Assembly: GCA_018398575.1 (NCBI GenBank)
Contig: JAGTXZ010000021.1
Span: forward strand, 2,914,001 to 2,978,000
DNA length: 64,000 nt
Direction of reading: 5' to 3'
Origin: Ampelomyces quisqualis
Taxonomy: Eukaryota; Ascomycota; Dothideomycetes; Pleosporales; Phaeosphaeriaceae
A program made the position numbers and the translations under genes. The first letter of the stretch is position 1; every line of letters begins with the position of its first letter. Shown here piece after piece: positions 1-9,317 of this stretch. Under the pieces are notes generated by a model that did not search any database, was not told the DNA's origin, and saw only the letters and a list, made by a program, of their open reading frames with translations.

Positions 1-2
1 GC

Positions 3-2075
3 CATGCTTGCGCAGGCGAGAAGTGGGTCGAGAGGCACATTGCGACTGTCGGCAAGAAGAAGGAGGATTTGGCGCGGACCCTGCGGTCTATGAATGCGAC
101 ACTCGTGGCGGAGCTCTGCGATGATGATTTCGAGGAGCACGTTCTCGCATACACACCCGAGCAGGCTGGTCTCTACGTGCACGGCATCAACCTGAATCTG
201 CCCGGCTTCGCCACCTACCCGGGACACCTGGTCGACAAGTTCGCTGATGAGTGGGGCATGAAGAAGGTCGTGTATGTCATGGAAGATGATATCAACAAGG
301 TCCGGAAGTTCTTGGACCAGGTCGCCGAGACAGGTAATTACAACGGTCGAGACACCGAAGGCTTCGTCATTCGCTGCCAGGCTCGTGAAGGTGCCACTGG
401 AAACACGTACGCGGATTGGTTTTTCAAGTACAAGTTCGAGGAGCCGTACCTAATGTACCGCCAATGGCGCGAGTGCACAAAGGCTTTGATCTCTGGCAAG
501 CCGCCTCGGTACAAGAAGCACGAGGCAATCACCAAGGAGTACCTCGACTATGCGCGGAAGAAGTTTGTACAGAATCCTGGGCTCGCCAAAGCATACAGCT
601 TGAACCATGGCATCATCAAGCTGCGAGACGAGTTTCTGGCTTTCCGTGGTACGACCGGAGCCGACATCATTCGAGAAGAGCTCAAGAATGGACCCGTCGA
701 GAGCAAGAAGGCAGTACGTAACATTGTACTCGTGCCTGTGGCGACTATCGGGTGCGGAAAGACTACTCTAGCTTTGGCATTGATCAAGCTGTTTGGATGG
801 GGACACTACCAAAACGACAACGTCAAGGCAAAGAAGGGTCGAGGGCAGATTTTCGCCGACACCATCTCCTCGCTCCTCATTACAAACCCTGTTGTAATCG
901 CGGACCGTAACAACCACCAAAAGCGCGAGCGCGATCAGATCATCACAGACATATCCAAGACTGTTCCAGATGCTCGCTTCGTTGCACTGCACTACGTACA
1001 TGACCGTTCCAACTACGACAGCATCCGTGACGCGACGCGAAAACGTGTACTTGATCGTGGCGACAACCATCAGACCATACAAGCAGGTTCAAAAGGCTCT
1101 GGTGAGATCATAGAGATCATGGAGGGGTTCATGCATCGCTTTCAGCCAGTCGAGCCAAACGACGGGCCTGACGCACTCTTCGACCTCATCATCAACCTCG
1201 ACCCCACAGTAGACTCACGGGAGAATCTCGAAGTTATCATCGGCCGGCTGTTCGAGACCTATCCTGCCTTGTTTGAAGGTCACGAGATGCCCACCGACAC
1301 TGACATGGACGCTGCCATTGAGTGGGCCATGAATGACTATACGCCAGACTTCAAGATGGATCTCTCTCGTGGAGGTGGCAATAACAAGGGCGCACAGAAC
1401 TTCAACAACAACCAGAATCGTCAGAATATGCAGAGGCACGAGAACAACGGGCGCAAGCAATCTCAACAGGAAGCCAAGCCTAAGAAAACTCCTCGCATGG
1501 AATACTTCTCCGTCCGCCTCAACAACTCCCGCGTGGGCTCGATCCTCGATACATTGTTCAATGACAAAGACCCTGCGACTTCAAGAATGTACAACCATCT
1601 CAAGCAGAGCCGCCGCGTCCAGAACGAGTTCCACGTCACCCTCATGCATCGCGCCTCCGCTGCAGACAACCAGACATACTGGGATAAGCTTATGAAGCTC
1701 CACGAAGCATCCCAGCAAACCGCCGCGACCGGATCCTGGGAGCCTGAGCTTGGAAAGTGCAACGTGCACATGGAGCGCGTCATCTGGGACGATCGGATCA
1801 TGTGCTTCGTCATCCGCCTCGACGGGTCCAGCACACTACAGACTACCGTCGAAGCCGGCACCTCGACAGAAGAGCTTGTGTTTGAATCTGTCAATCCTGT
1901 TGCGCACGTCACGGTTGGCACAGCTTCGCCGAATGTCAAACCTAAAGAAAGCAACGATTTGTTGCAGCGGTGGTTGAATGAAGGATCAGGTGAGCAAACG
2001 GGCATTGGCGAGATGCAAGTGAAGGGGAACATTGTGCTTGAGGGAAGTGTGAGGGGTGTGTTGGGACGGATGTAG
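3..2075 (+). CDS. TRL1: Fungal tRNA ligase, 3' part (ligase-kinase-cyclic phosphodiesterase)
   Basis: The frame is open from the left edge, so the 5' end, including the nucleotidyl-lysine motif of the ligase domain, lies outside the window. 690 residues are visible. The distal ligase domain is followed by a P-loop (ATIGCGKTT, nt 741-767) of the polynucleotide-kinase domain. A low-complexity Asn/Gln/Arg linker (about nt 1360-1480) leads to a C-terminal 2H phosphodiesterase domain with both HxT motifs (HVTL at nt 1632, HVTV near nt 1905). Family knowledge: Trl1 heals and seals tRNA exons after splicing and joins HAC1-type mRNA in the unfolded protein response. Order and spacing of all three activities fit fungal Trl1, and no break or stop is seen before the TAG at 2073. 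No intron is visible in the portion present. Confidence 0.93.
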   Translation, partial: HACAGEKWVERHIATVGKKKEDLARTLRSMNATLVAELCDDDFEEHVLAYTPEQAGLYVHGINLNLPGFATYPGHLVDKFADEWGMKKVVYVMEDDINKVRKFLDQVAETGNYNGRDTEGFVIRCQAREGATGNTYADWFFKYKFEEPYLMYRQWRECTKALISGKPPRYKKHEAITKEYLDYARKKFVQNPGLAKAYSLNHGIIKLRDEFLAFRGTTGADIIREELKNGPVESKKAVRNIVLVPVATIGCGKTTLALALIKLFGWGHYQNDNVKAKKGRGQIFADTISSLLITNPVVIADRNNHQKRERDQIITDISKTVPDARFVALHYVHDRSNYDSIRDATRKRVLDRGDNHQTIQAGSKGSGEIIEIMEGFMHRFQPVEPNDGPDALFDLIINLDPTVDSRENLEVIIGRLFETYPALFEGHEMPTDTDMDAAIEWAMNDYTPDFKMDLSRGGGNNKGAQNFNNNQNRQNMQRHENNGRKQSQQEAKPKKTPRMEYFSVRLNNSRVGSILDTLFNDKDPATSRMYNHLKQSRRVQNEFHVTLMHRASAADNQTYWDKLMKLHEASQQTAATGSWEPELGKCNVHMERVIWDDRIMCFVIRLDGSSTLQTTVEAGTSTEELVFESVNPVAHVTVGTASPNVKPKESNDLLQRWLNEGSGEQTGIGEMQVKGNIVLEGSVRGVLGRM

Positions 2076-2429
2076 CGTGTCCAGCCAATAGAAGGAAGGC
2101 TGAAGGGAGGTTTGGCATAAACGACAACGACTCACGAGCATAGGCATTGTGGAGGAGTCGAAAGGATGCCACCAGCACGTGTTTCTACGAAGTAGCATCG
2201 TATTGTAGCTAAGCCAAGCTTAGCCAAGATCAATTCAAACTACAACCCCCAATATCGACATAGCGAATATGCTTGCCCAATTGCGACCTTCTCACCGCAT
2301 CGTTATCGATAAGGCAGTTGCTTGGCACGTGACAGCAAAGCTCTACCGGTAGGGCAGCATTCACCTTGTAACAATCGTGCCATTCCAAACTCAACCTCTC
2401 CCATTGTGCGGCCAACACAGTAATCGATC
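2076..2429. other. Intergenic, TRL1 3' side / TEX1 promoter
   Basis: 354 bp between two tandem plus-strand genes. No clear TATA box or coding signal is visible. It must hold the TRL1 terminator and the TEX1 promoter. Confidence 0.5.
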
Positions 2430-3470
2430 ATGGCGCCACCTATGCGCGCGCCGTCATATAACAAGAGCCGATTTATAGGTCATATCTCGAAGCTCAAGAC
2501 ATCCACCTACATCGACAACCCACGTCCCAACGCCTCCGTCTCGTCTTCACACTTCATCCGCACGATATCCTGGAACGCATCCGGCACATTCATTGCGACA
2601 GGCTCTGCAGATAAGACACTGCGGATATGGAATCCCGAGAAGGTCAATGTGAAGAACTCAACTGAGCTGCGAACGCCAGGCGCAACCTCGTTGACGTCTC
2701 TCGAACGCGTCGCTTTCCATCCAATCAACGAGAATGAGCTCGCGAGCTGCAGCTCGGATGGCATGGTCAGATTCTGGGACATCAGATCCAAGGCCAGTGT
2801 GGGAGAGGTCAAGGTTGGGGAGCAGCCATTTACGCTGGCTTGGTCGCCAGACGGGCGTGAGATTGTTGCGGGACGAAAGGTAAAGTGACACGTACAAGAT
2901 GTAGAACTACCATACTGACAGATGTAGGACAACGTTCTAGCCTCGATCGATCGCACAGCCCTTCGCGTCTTGTCCGAACATCAGCAACCCATACAAACAA
3001 ACCAGTGCGTCTTCGGCTGGTCCGGCAACCACCTGCTCTTGACTGGTGGAGATGGCAGCGTCAAAATTGTCCAGTATCCTTCATTTGATTCTGCCATTAC
3101 GCTCAACGCGCACACGTCCTCGTGCTATGCTATCACGATGTCACCGAGCGGAGAATATATGGCCGCTGGTGGAGGGGATGCTTTGGTTTCGCTCTGGGAT
3201 ACTCAAGAATGGATCTGTGTGCGGACGTTTGATCTCACGAAAGAGCTCATCAAGAGCATAGACTTCTCATTTGATGGGAGCTACATCACCGCAGGCTCTG
3301 ACGACAAGGAGGAAAAGAAGCTGCGCATCGCACACGTGGAAACAGGAGAGGTGGTTCACACGATCGATCTGCAAACTCCGGCATCACATGTTGCATGGCA
3401 CCCATGTAAATATGCTCTGGCATACTCCGCGGACACTCAAGGATTGAAGATTGTTGGAGGCATGAGTTGA
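2430..3470 (+). CDS. TEX1: WD40 protein of the THO/TREX complex (Tex1/THOC3-like)
   Basis: Two exons, 2430..2879 and 2928..3470, with one 48-nt phase-0 intron (GTAAAG...GATGTAG, branch-like CTGAC). The product is 330 aa. Repeated WD40 blades are visible: SWNASGTFIATGSADKTLRIW, AFHPINENELASCSSDG followed by RFWD, TMSPSGEYMAAGGGDALVSLW and a later DFSFDGSYITAGSDD. Length and the N-terminal blade order fit THOC3/Tex1, a subunit of the complex coupling transcription to mRNA export in the nucleus. Many WD40 families look alike, so the family is fairly sure and the exact orthology less so. The ATG at 2430 is the first in frame and directly precedes the conserved region. Confidence 0.82.
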
Positions 3471-3751
3471 GGCGGCGCAAATTATGTTTCAGCATGGCAT
3501 GGCGTTGGTACGGTCAAGATGTGCGCACGATACCCTCAAGCCCGACTTGTTCTACGTTTCGAATTTGACCTTTCCTCCTACCGCGGTTGCTTTTGCCTGC
3601 GACGCAATGAATATTGAGGCTCGGAAGAGAGGGACCAGTGTCAACTACTTTTTGGTTAGGATATTTACCACGTGATCTGATTTCACATCACACCTTTTCC
3701 ATGCATTGGCGCCTACTAGCGTACTTACATTTCTTCCCTTTCTGTAGACGG

Positions 3752-3759
3752 TATATAAA
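3752..3759 (+). promoter_or_regulatory. TATA box of the short-chain dehydrogenase gene
   Basis: TATATAAA lies 119 nt upstream of the ATG at 3878, after a pyrimidine-rich tract. It is the only strong TATA element in the 407-bp gap 3471-3877, which otherwise holds the TEX1 3' side and a C/T-rich leader. Confidence 0.5.
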
Positions 3760-3877
3760 CAGTAGATCCCCCATGCACGAATCGCATCCACTTTTTCTCT
3801 CACTCACTCTATTACTAACCATCTCCACCGCGAATTCCTCGGCACTGAAGTCAATTCTCGTCCAGTGGAGTTTCATA

Positions 3878-4928
3878 ATGGACGTCACGGCACCCCTCAA
3901 CCCAGCGGACTTATTCTCCGCCCAAGGCTTAGTCGTAGTGATCACCGGCGGTGGCAGTGGTACGTTCGAAAGCTTCAAATCTACCCCTCTATGCCCCGCG
4001 ATATCTACATGTCCAAGCGCTATCACGACATATACTTACAACCACAGGCATCGGCCTTGCAATTGCATCTGCCCTATACCAGAATGGCGCCGCAAAAGTT
4101 TACATCCTCGGCCGCCGCCTCAACGTCCTTCAAGACGCCATCAAGACCCTCGAGTCCTCCCCCTCAGCACCAAAATCATCTTCCTCAATCCTCGCCGCCA
4201 TATCCTGCGACGTGACCGACCTCGAGTCTGTAAAAGCCGCAGCCGCGGAGATAGAGAGAGAAACAGGCTACGTCGACGTCCTTATCAACAATGCCGGTAT
4301 CCTCGGCCCCAAAAATGGCGCAGGCATCTACAAAGCCGAATCCATCACCCAACTCCGCGACCTCATGACTACAGGCTGGGACCAATGGGCCAGCGCCTTT
4401 GCCATCAACACCCAAGCTGTAATCGGGGTATCAGCAATTTTTCTGCCCCTCCTCGAAGCAGCCAACACGCGGCGCGGCTACGCGCCCGGAAAAGTGTCTG
4501 GCGCCGGCAACCCTCGCCAGCAGGACAAGAGTAGATTGCATGAGATTGGCACAGCACAAGACGACGATCGCATGGCGCACATCATCACCGTCGCGTCTGT
4601 GGCTTCGTATATGCGCTTCATCTCCGCTGGTCTCGCGTATAACGCGACCAAGTCTTCTGCCGCACACCTGGGGAAAATGATGAGCACCTTCTTGTCGGAA
4701 TGGGGCATCAGGAGTAATGTCATCTGCCCGGGCCCGTATCCAAGTGATATGACGGCGAGTCAACCCGCGGTGTGGAGTCCGGGACAGATTCCGCAGGGCA
4801 GAATGGGGAGTGCGAATGATATTGGGGGCTTGGTGTTGTTTTTGACGGGCAAGGGTGGAGCATATGTCAATGGGAGTGTGCAGATTAGTGATGGGGGGAG
4901 GTTGGGGATGTTTCCTGCTGTGTATTGA
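3878..4928 (+). CDS. Short-chain dehydrogenase/reductase (SDR)
   Basis: Exons 3878..3959 and 4048..4928 with an 88-nt phase-1 intron whose removal restores the cofactor motif TGGGSGIG (residues 23-30). The product is 320 aa. The classical SDR signature is complete: NNAG after beta-4 (LINNAGILG), a catalytic Ser in the HIITVASVAS strand, and YxxxK as YNATK (Tyr near 225, Lys near 229). The C-terminus DGG-RLGMFPAVY is typical of soluble fungal SDRs. NADP preference is suggested by Arg-Arg after beta-2 (ILGRRLN), which is inference. The substrate cannot be told. An unusual insert rich in Gly/Asp between beta-4 and the catalytic Ser (GKVSGAGNPRQQDKSRLHE) lengthens the enzyme beyond the usual 250-280 aa. 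The neighbouring genes are unrelated housekeeping genes. Confidence 0.9.
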
Positions 4929-5243
4929 GGCTCGAACAAACCAGGGCTCAGGTAAACTTGATGGATGCCGATAGCTGGGGAGAAAGTAAACATATCATGA
5001 TGTTTTCCAAGGTTCACTAAACACGGTGCAGTATCGAGTTTAACAATACGAAGTACTAAAATCTGCCAATAATGACCGAGTGTCCGCAGACGCCGTCTCA
5101 CATGATGCGCATGGACATACTGACGTCATGGTCATCTTTCGACAGATATATGCGCCATAGAACCCTCGCAACTTAGCGGCTGAGACCCTCCAACCTACAA
5201 TTCTACATTGCAAATCTTCTCTCACCACCTCGTCACCACCGCC
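4929..5243. other. Intergenic, SDR 3' side / CsbD promoter
   Basis: 315 bp with nothing recognisable beyond a CT-rich leader just before the ATG at 5244. Confidence 0.4.
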
Positions 5244-5578
5244 ATGTCTGCCCCCAAACAGAACCAACCCGGCCTCGTAGCCAGCCACGCCCAATACGTC
5301 AAGGGTGCTGCAGAGGTATCCACCCCACCAAGTATCTCACGTTCGTTGGAATAATCGCTCAAACTACAACTCAGGAGACCATCGGAAACGTAACCGGCAA
5401 CGAAGCGTGGAAGGCGTCCGGCGTCCAGGACAAAGACCAAGCCGTTGACGCGATGAAGGCGGCGAGCGCAGATCGAGACGCGAGTACACAGGGATATGGA
5501 GGGATTGAGCAGAAGGCGGGGAGTTTGGTGGGGTGCGAGGGCATGGAGAAGGAGGGCGCTGAGAGTAAGAAGGAGTAA
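5244..5578 (+). CDS. CsbD-like small stress protein
   Basis: Two exons, 5244..5315 and 5375..5578, joined across a 59-nt phase-0 intron (GTATCC...AACTCAG), give 91 aa. The core GNVTGNEAWKASGVQDKD followed by an Ala/Lys/Glu-rich helix and a G-x-x-EQKAGSLVGCEGM motif matches the CsbD family, which is built around the GN-x-TGNE motif. The protein is small, hydrophilic and without signal peptide or membrane segment. CsbD was described as a sigma-B-controlled stress protein in Bacillus. Fungal members are common and their biochemical role is unknown. The acidic/lysine tail ends in KKE. The gene is too short in each exon to be found by ORF length alone. Confidence 0.8.
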
Positions 5579-6512
5579 ATGGGGGAAAGCTCGTGGTGTG
5601 TGGACTCGTTCAGGGGTTGTTTTTTTTAGCTTGAGAGGTGAGGCTTGTTCACTCCTAGAGAGGAAATGGCACGATGGTGGTGCTTCCAGCCTTGAAATTG
5701 TGTTTCGACTCTGTGGCGTTGGTGCATGTAAGTAGGGATGTGTACCCCATGTCGGCACATACGAACTACGATGGAAAATACAGGGATTTGATAGCCCGTT
5801 TTGGAGCGGTATCTGGCAAGTCTCTGTTTGTACGGAGTAAGCCCTTAGCCAAAAGAATCTGACATATCGGTCGCAGGTCACACCCTAGCCAATATCAAAG
5901 CTATCCACACGCTCAAAGTGAGGCAGCTCACAAGGCAGTATATATACATTCTTAGCACAGCTTTTAGTGTTGCAAATAAGTGTTGTCAAGCTGTTGTAGT
6001 AGCTACAATACAGTTTTGCGTCATTTTCTACAATAGGCTGCCCAAAAATGCCACAATTTGCATCTTAGCATTAAGAGCAACTCCAAAAAACAAGATTACA
6101 ATACTATTAACGTCTATATCTTAGCTTCAGAGAGTCACAAAGACACGAGGGGAATAGATAGGAGGTGACGTTGATTCAAGCAAAAAGTCCATGATGGCAA
6201 GGGACCACTTTTTGGGTGGGAAAATGACTTATTTAGCGTGCCCTGGTCGTTTTTCGTCGTATGTGCCGAAATGGAAAATACTATGTACCGTGCCATGTTG
6301 GTATGTTGAGGCAGTATCGCCGTACCTATCGGTGTACCTCGGGAATCAAAGGGATAACCGTTTGTGCCTTACAAATCAGCATCTTGAACTGCCACTACTC
6401 GGCGCGCCTCTTTTTTATGAAAACTCAATTGCATCAGACAACCTCCGGTAAAATTCTTACCTCGATTAGCGCACACTGCACCACAGGCATACTGGTTCTA
6501 CATTGTCCCGCC
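5579..6512. other. Intergenic with an AT-rich inserted segment
   Basis: 934 bp between the CsbD-like and OYE genes. About 5935-6125 is much more AT-rich than both flanks (runs such as TATATATAC and repeated TTAGC/GCTACA), suggesting a small degenerate insertion. No terminal repeats or target duplication could be fixed by eye. The rest shows no coding signal. Confidence 0.4.
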
Positions 6513-7916
6513 ATGGCACCCCAAAGCTACAATCAAGGTGTCCCTGATATTCCATACTTTACCCCCCGACACATAACATCTCCCGGAACTATTTCTCAAG
6601 ATGTCAAAGCGACCAAGCCGATACCCACGCTATTCACTTCCCTCACGATACGTGGCTCAACTCTACGTAACCGCATCATTGTGGCGCCCATGTGCCAGTA
6701 TAGCGCAGCCTCTCACGGTCCCAGCACAGGCGCTCTAACCGACTACCACATTGCCACTCTAGGTCACTACGCCCTCAAGGGCGCAGGGCTTGTCTTTATC
6801 GAAGCAACCGGCGTCCAACCCAACGGACGAATTTCACCCAACTGCCCCGGCCTGTGGAGTGATGCCCAAATTCCCGCTTTAAGACGAGTGAGCGACTTCA
6901 TCAAGAGCCAGGGAAGTCTTAGTGGCATTCAACTTGCTCACGCTGGTCGTAAAGCGAGTACATGCGCATCTTGGATTGCTGGAACCCTGAAAACGGAAGG
7001 CGGAAAGAGGAAAGTAAGCGTACGTGCAGAAGCAGACGTAGGCGGCTGGCCAGAGAATGTCATTGGGCCCATGGGCGGCGAAGAATGGACATGGGACTTG
7101 AAGCCTCTAAACGACGAAGAGAGTGGTTATTGCGCGCCCCGGGCACCAAGTGAGCAAGAGATTGGTGAATTAGTTCAAGACTGGGCCAAGGCAGCAGAAA
7201 GAGCAGTGAAAGCCGGAATCGACGTGATTGAAATCCACGGTGCTCACGGATACTTGATCCACCAATTTCTCTCCCCCATAACAAACCAGCGGACAGACAA
7301 ATACGGCGGCTCCTTCGAAAACCGCACACGCCTGCTCGTCGAAATCATCAGCGCTATCCGCGCCGTCATCCCCACAACAATGCCGCTCTTCCTGCGCATC
7401 AGCACAACCGAATGGATGGAAGATTCCGACCTCGGCAAACAGCACGGATCATGGGACGTAGAAAGCTCCATCCGTCTCGCCAAACTCCTCCCCGCTCTGG
7501 GCGTCGACCTCCTCGATGCTTCGAGCGGCGGCAACTATCCCACCCAGCGCATCAACCCCTTCAATTCAAATGACTACCAAACCCTCATCGCATCGCGCAT
7601 TCGCACGGAAACCATCAAGTCTAATCTCAACCTGCTTATCGGCGCAGTAGGCCTCATCACCGAAGCCGAACAGGCGCGCCACATCGTCCAAGGAGGCGGC
7701 GCAGCGCACATGGTCGACAAACAGATTGCAGAAGAAGCGCACGCAGCGCTGGGCATGACGCAACGAACACACGGCAAGGAACCAATGGCTGATGTCATTC
7801 TTGTTGCGAGACAGTTTATGAGAGAGCCCGAGTGGGTGTTGAAAGTCGCGTGGCAGTTGGGCTTGGATGTCGCGTGGCCGAATCAATTTTTGAGAGTGCG
7901 GTTTCCGAAGCTGTGA
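6513..7916 (+). CDS. Old yellow enzyme / NADH:flavin oxidoreductase (YqjM-like)
   Basis: Single exon, 467 aa, a TIM-barrel FMN enzyme. The start is placed at MAPQSYNQG, because sequence upstream in the same frame is AT-rich and not protein-like. FMN-site motifs: RNRIIVAPMCQYSA with Cys61 and Tyr63, the Cys found in YqjM/NamA-type (class III) enzymes rather than the Thr of classical yeast OYE, and EIHGAHGYLIHQFLSP with the HxxH pair (His242, His245) that binds the substrate carbonyl. QRTDKYGGS and FLRIS follow as expected. Such enzymes reduce activated C=C bonds with NAD(P)H. The natural substrate here is unknown. An insert around KTEGGKRKVSVRAEADVGGWPEN is longer than in bacterial YqjM. No partner genes of a biosynthetic cluster lie beside it. 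Confidence 0.93.
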   Translation: MAPQSYNQGVPDIPYFTPRHITSPGTISQDVKATKPIPTLFTSLTIRGSTLRNRIIVAPMCQYSAASHGPSTGALTDYHIATLGHYALKGAGLVFIEATGVQPNGRISPNCPGLWSDAQIPALRRVSDFIKSQGSLSGIQLAHAGRKASTCASWIAGTLKTEGGKRKVSVRAEADVGGWPENVIGPMGGEEWTWDLKPLNDEESGYCAPRAPSEQEIGELVQDWAKAAERAVKAGIDVIEIHGAHGYLIHQFLSPITNQRTDKYGGSFENRTRLLVEIISAIRAVIPTTMPLFLRISTTEWMEDSDLGKQHGSWDVESSIRLAKLLPALGVDLLDASSGGNYPTQRINPFNSNDYQTLIASRIRTETIKSNLNLLIGAVGLITEAEQARHIVQGGGAAHMVDKQIAEEAHAALGMTQRTHGKEPMADVILVARQFMREPEWVLKVAWQLGLDVAWPNQFLRVRFPKL

Positions 7917-9317
7917 GCATGTCTACGTCTTTCTTTCTGGGGGTTTGGAATGTCGGGTAGTCATCACACCGCATAGAATAGTATCTGTCCTTGGCCCATG
8001 CCTAAACAGAAACTGCGTTTCGCTTGCTTGCTTGCTGTGCTTTGACTGGTTGGGGAGAGACAAGTCTTCCTCCCGGCTGCCTGCCGGGACGTGCTTTCAC
8101 ATCACATCAGTGTAACAACGCGTGAGCAGAGTGGACTAGCCAAGACCCTAGAGCCTCACTCCATGGCCAAACGTCCTTGCGAGTGTATTATCAGCCTCGT
8201 AGCTAGTAACGCTAACGCGGTGTACTAGACAGTGCGCATCAGCCCCGTATGTAGATATGTGTTAGTAAGTGTATTTTCTTTTGAGCTGGATTCCTCGCGG
8301 ATACCATAGATTTTTCTATAGACTTTGTTCCGGCAGTGTGGCGTGATATCGGCGAATGAACACGCGATACAGAGTGGTGGACAGGGAAAGACAGATTGTG
8401 AGCGGTTGTGTTTGGAGTAGTGAGGTTTAGCCAGAGTGCTTAGGGGGAGCAATGTTGCCCGTTGAAGTATTTACGTCGCGGAGTCATTTTTCTACGGCGA
8501 TCGCGCCTTCATCTTTGAGAGGGGCGCAGGGGGGGATGGAGCACTGAAGAGGGGGGGATGAGTAGTGGTGTTGTTGCTGGAATGTTCATCGGCGCATCAG
8601 CTACGCTGGCGGTTCTGGCTGCAGCTGTCTTGTTCGCCTTGCGCAGGAAAAAGGAAACGCAAAAGCACAACGGTTGGAATTCTCTCTGGGTCTGTACTGC
8701 CACCGCAGTACAGACAGCACAGGGAATTAAAATGCGGGTAATCCTGTCGCGGAGACAAAGCAGCCGCAAAGTAGATTGGCTAGAGGAATTGAAGGAGTGC
8801 ATGAGAAAGTAGACAATGAAGGAAGGGTACATCAGGTGGGAGTAGCCAAGTTGTTGGGTTTGGAAGTGCTATGATTCCAATTCGAATGACTAAGAACATA
8901 CAGATGCATTCTATAAAGGTTTTTGTAGCATTCTATCGCGTCCAAGGTCAAGATCGACATCCTTTATAATTTCCCGCCGGAGTAGTCTTTCCGCCGGGAA
9001 CTGATTTGATGTGTATACTCCGTATACCTGGAATACAGGTCTTTTCGTGTTCTCAGGCGCGTGCCTATCAGAGTCACCGGGGACGACTTGCAGTGCAGCG
9101 CGAGGAAACCATACGCCCGATTCTTGAGATGGGTCATCCATCGGTCATGTAGTCACTACCTAATAAAGGCCGGAAGACTAGGACTCGTAGTGGAGCTGTA
9201 GGGCCTCGATGCGATCGGCTACATTCTTCCCCTCCAACCCAACGACTTACTCTCACAGCCCAGGATTTCCCACTCATACAATCCACTATCCTCATCTAAA
9301 ATTCCTATTCATGGCAA
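7917..9317. other. Intergenic, 1.4 kb, largely featureless
   Basis: Holds the OYE terminator and a doubtful small reading frame at 8558-8812. GC content is like the neighbouring genes. A GTATACTCCGTATAC palindrome-like element lies near 9012-9026. No other gene is supported. Confidence 0.4.
8558..8812 (+). CDS. Doubtful small single-pass membrane protein or exon
   Basis: 84 codons from ATG to TAG. Residues about 4-28 (GVVAGMFIGASATLAVLAAA followed by VLFAL) form one hydrophobic helix followed at once by RRKKE, the form seen in the membrane-anchor exon of many fungal single-pass proteins. The rest (ends in DWLEELKECMRK) is hydrophilic. No upstream exon with a signal peptide or ectodomain could be found in 7917-8557, so this may be a stray exon of a decayed gene or chance. 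A possible GT...AG pair near 8692-8710 would shorten it. RNA evidence would decide. Confidence 0.25.
   Translation: MSSGVVAGMFIGASATLAVLAAAVLFALRRKKETQKHNGWNSLWVCTATAVQTAQGIKMRVILSRRQSSRKVDWLEELKECMRK

Noticed and set aside
3614..4534. 306-codon plus-strand frame over the SDR gene
   Set aside because: Only the stretch from 3878 to 3959 is the true first exon. The rest reads through the intron and then out of frame.
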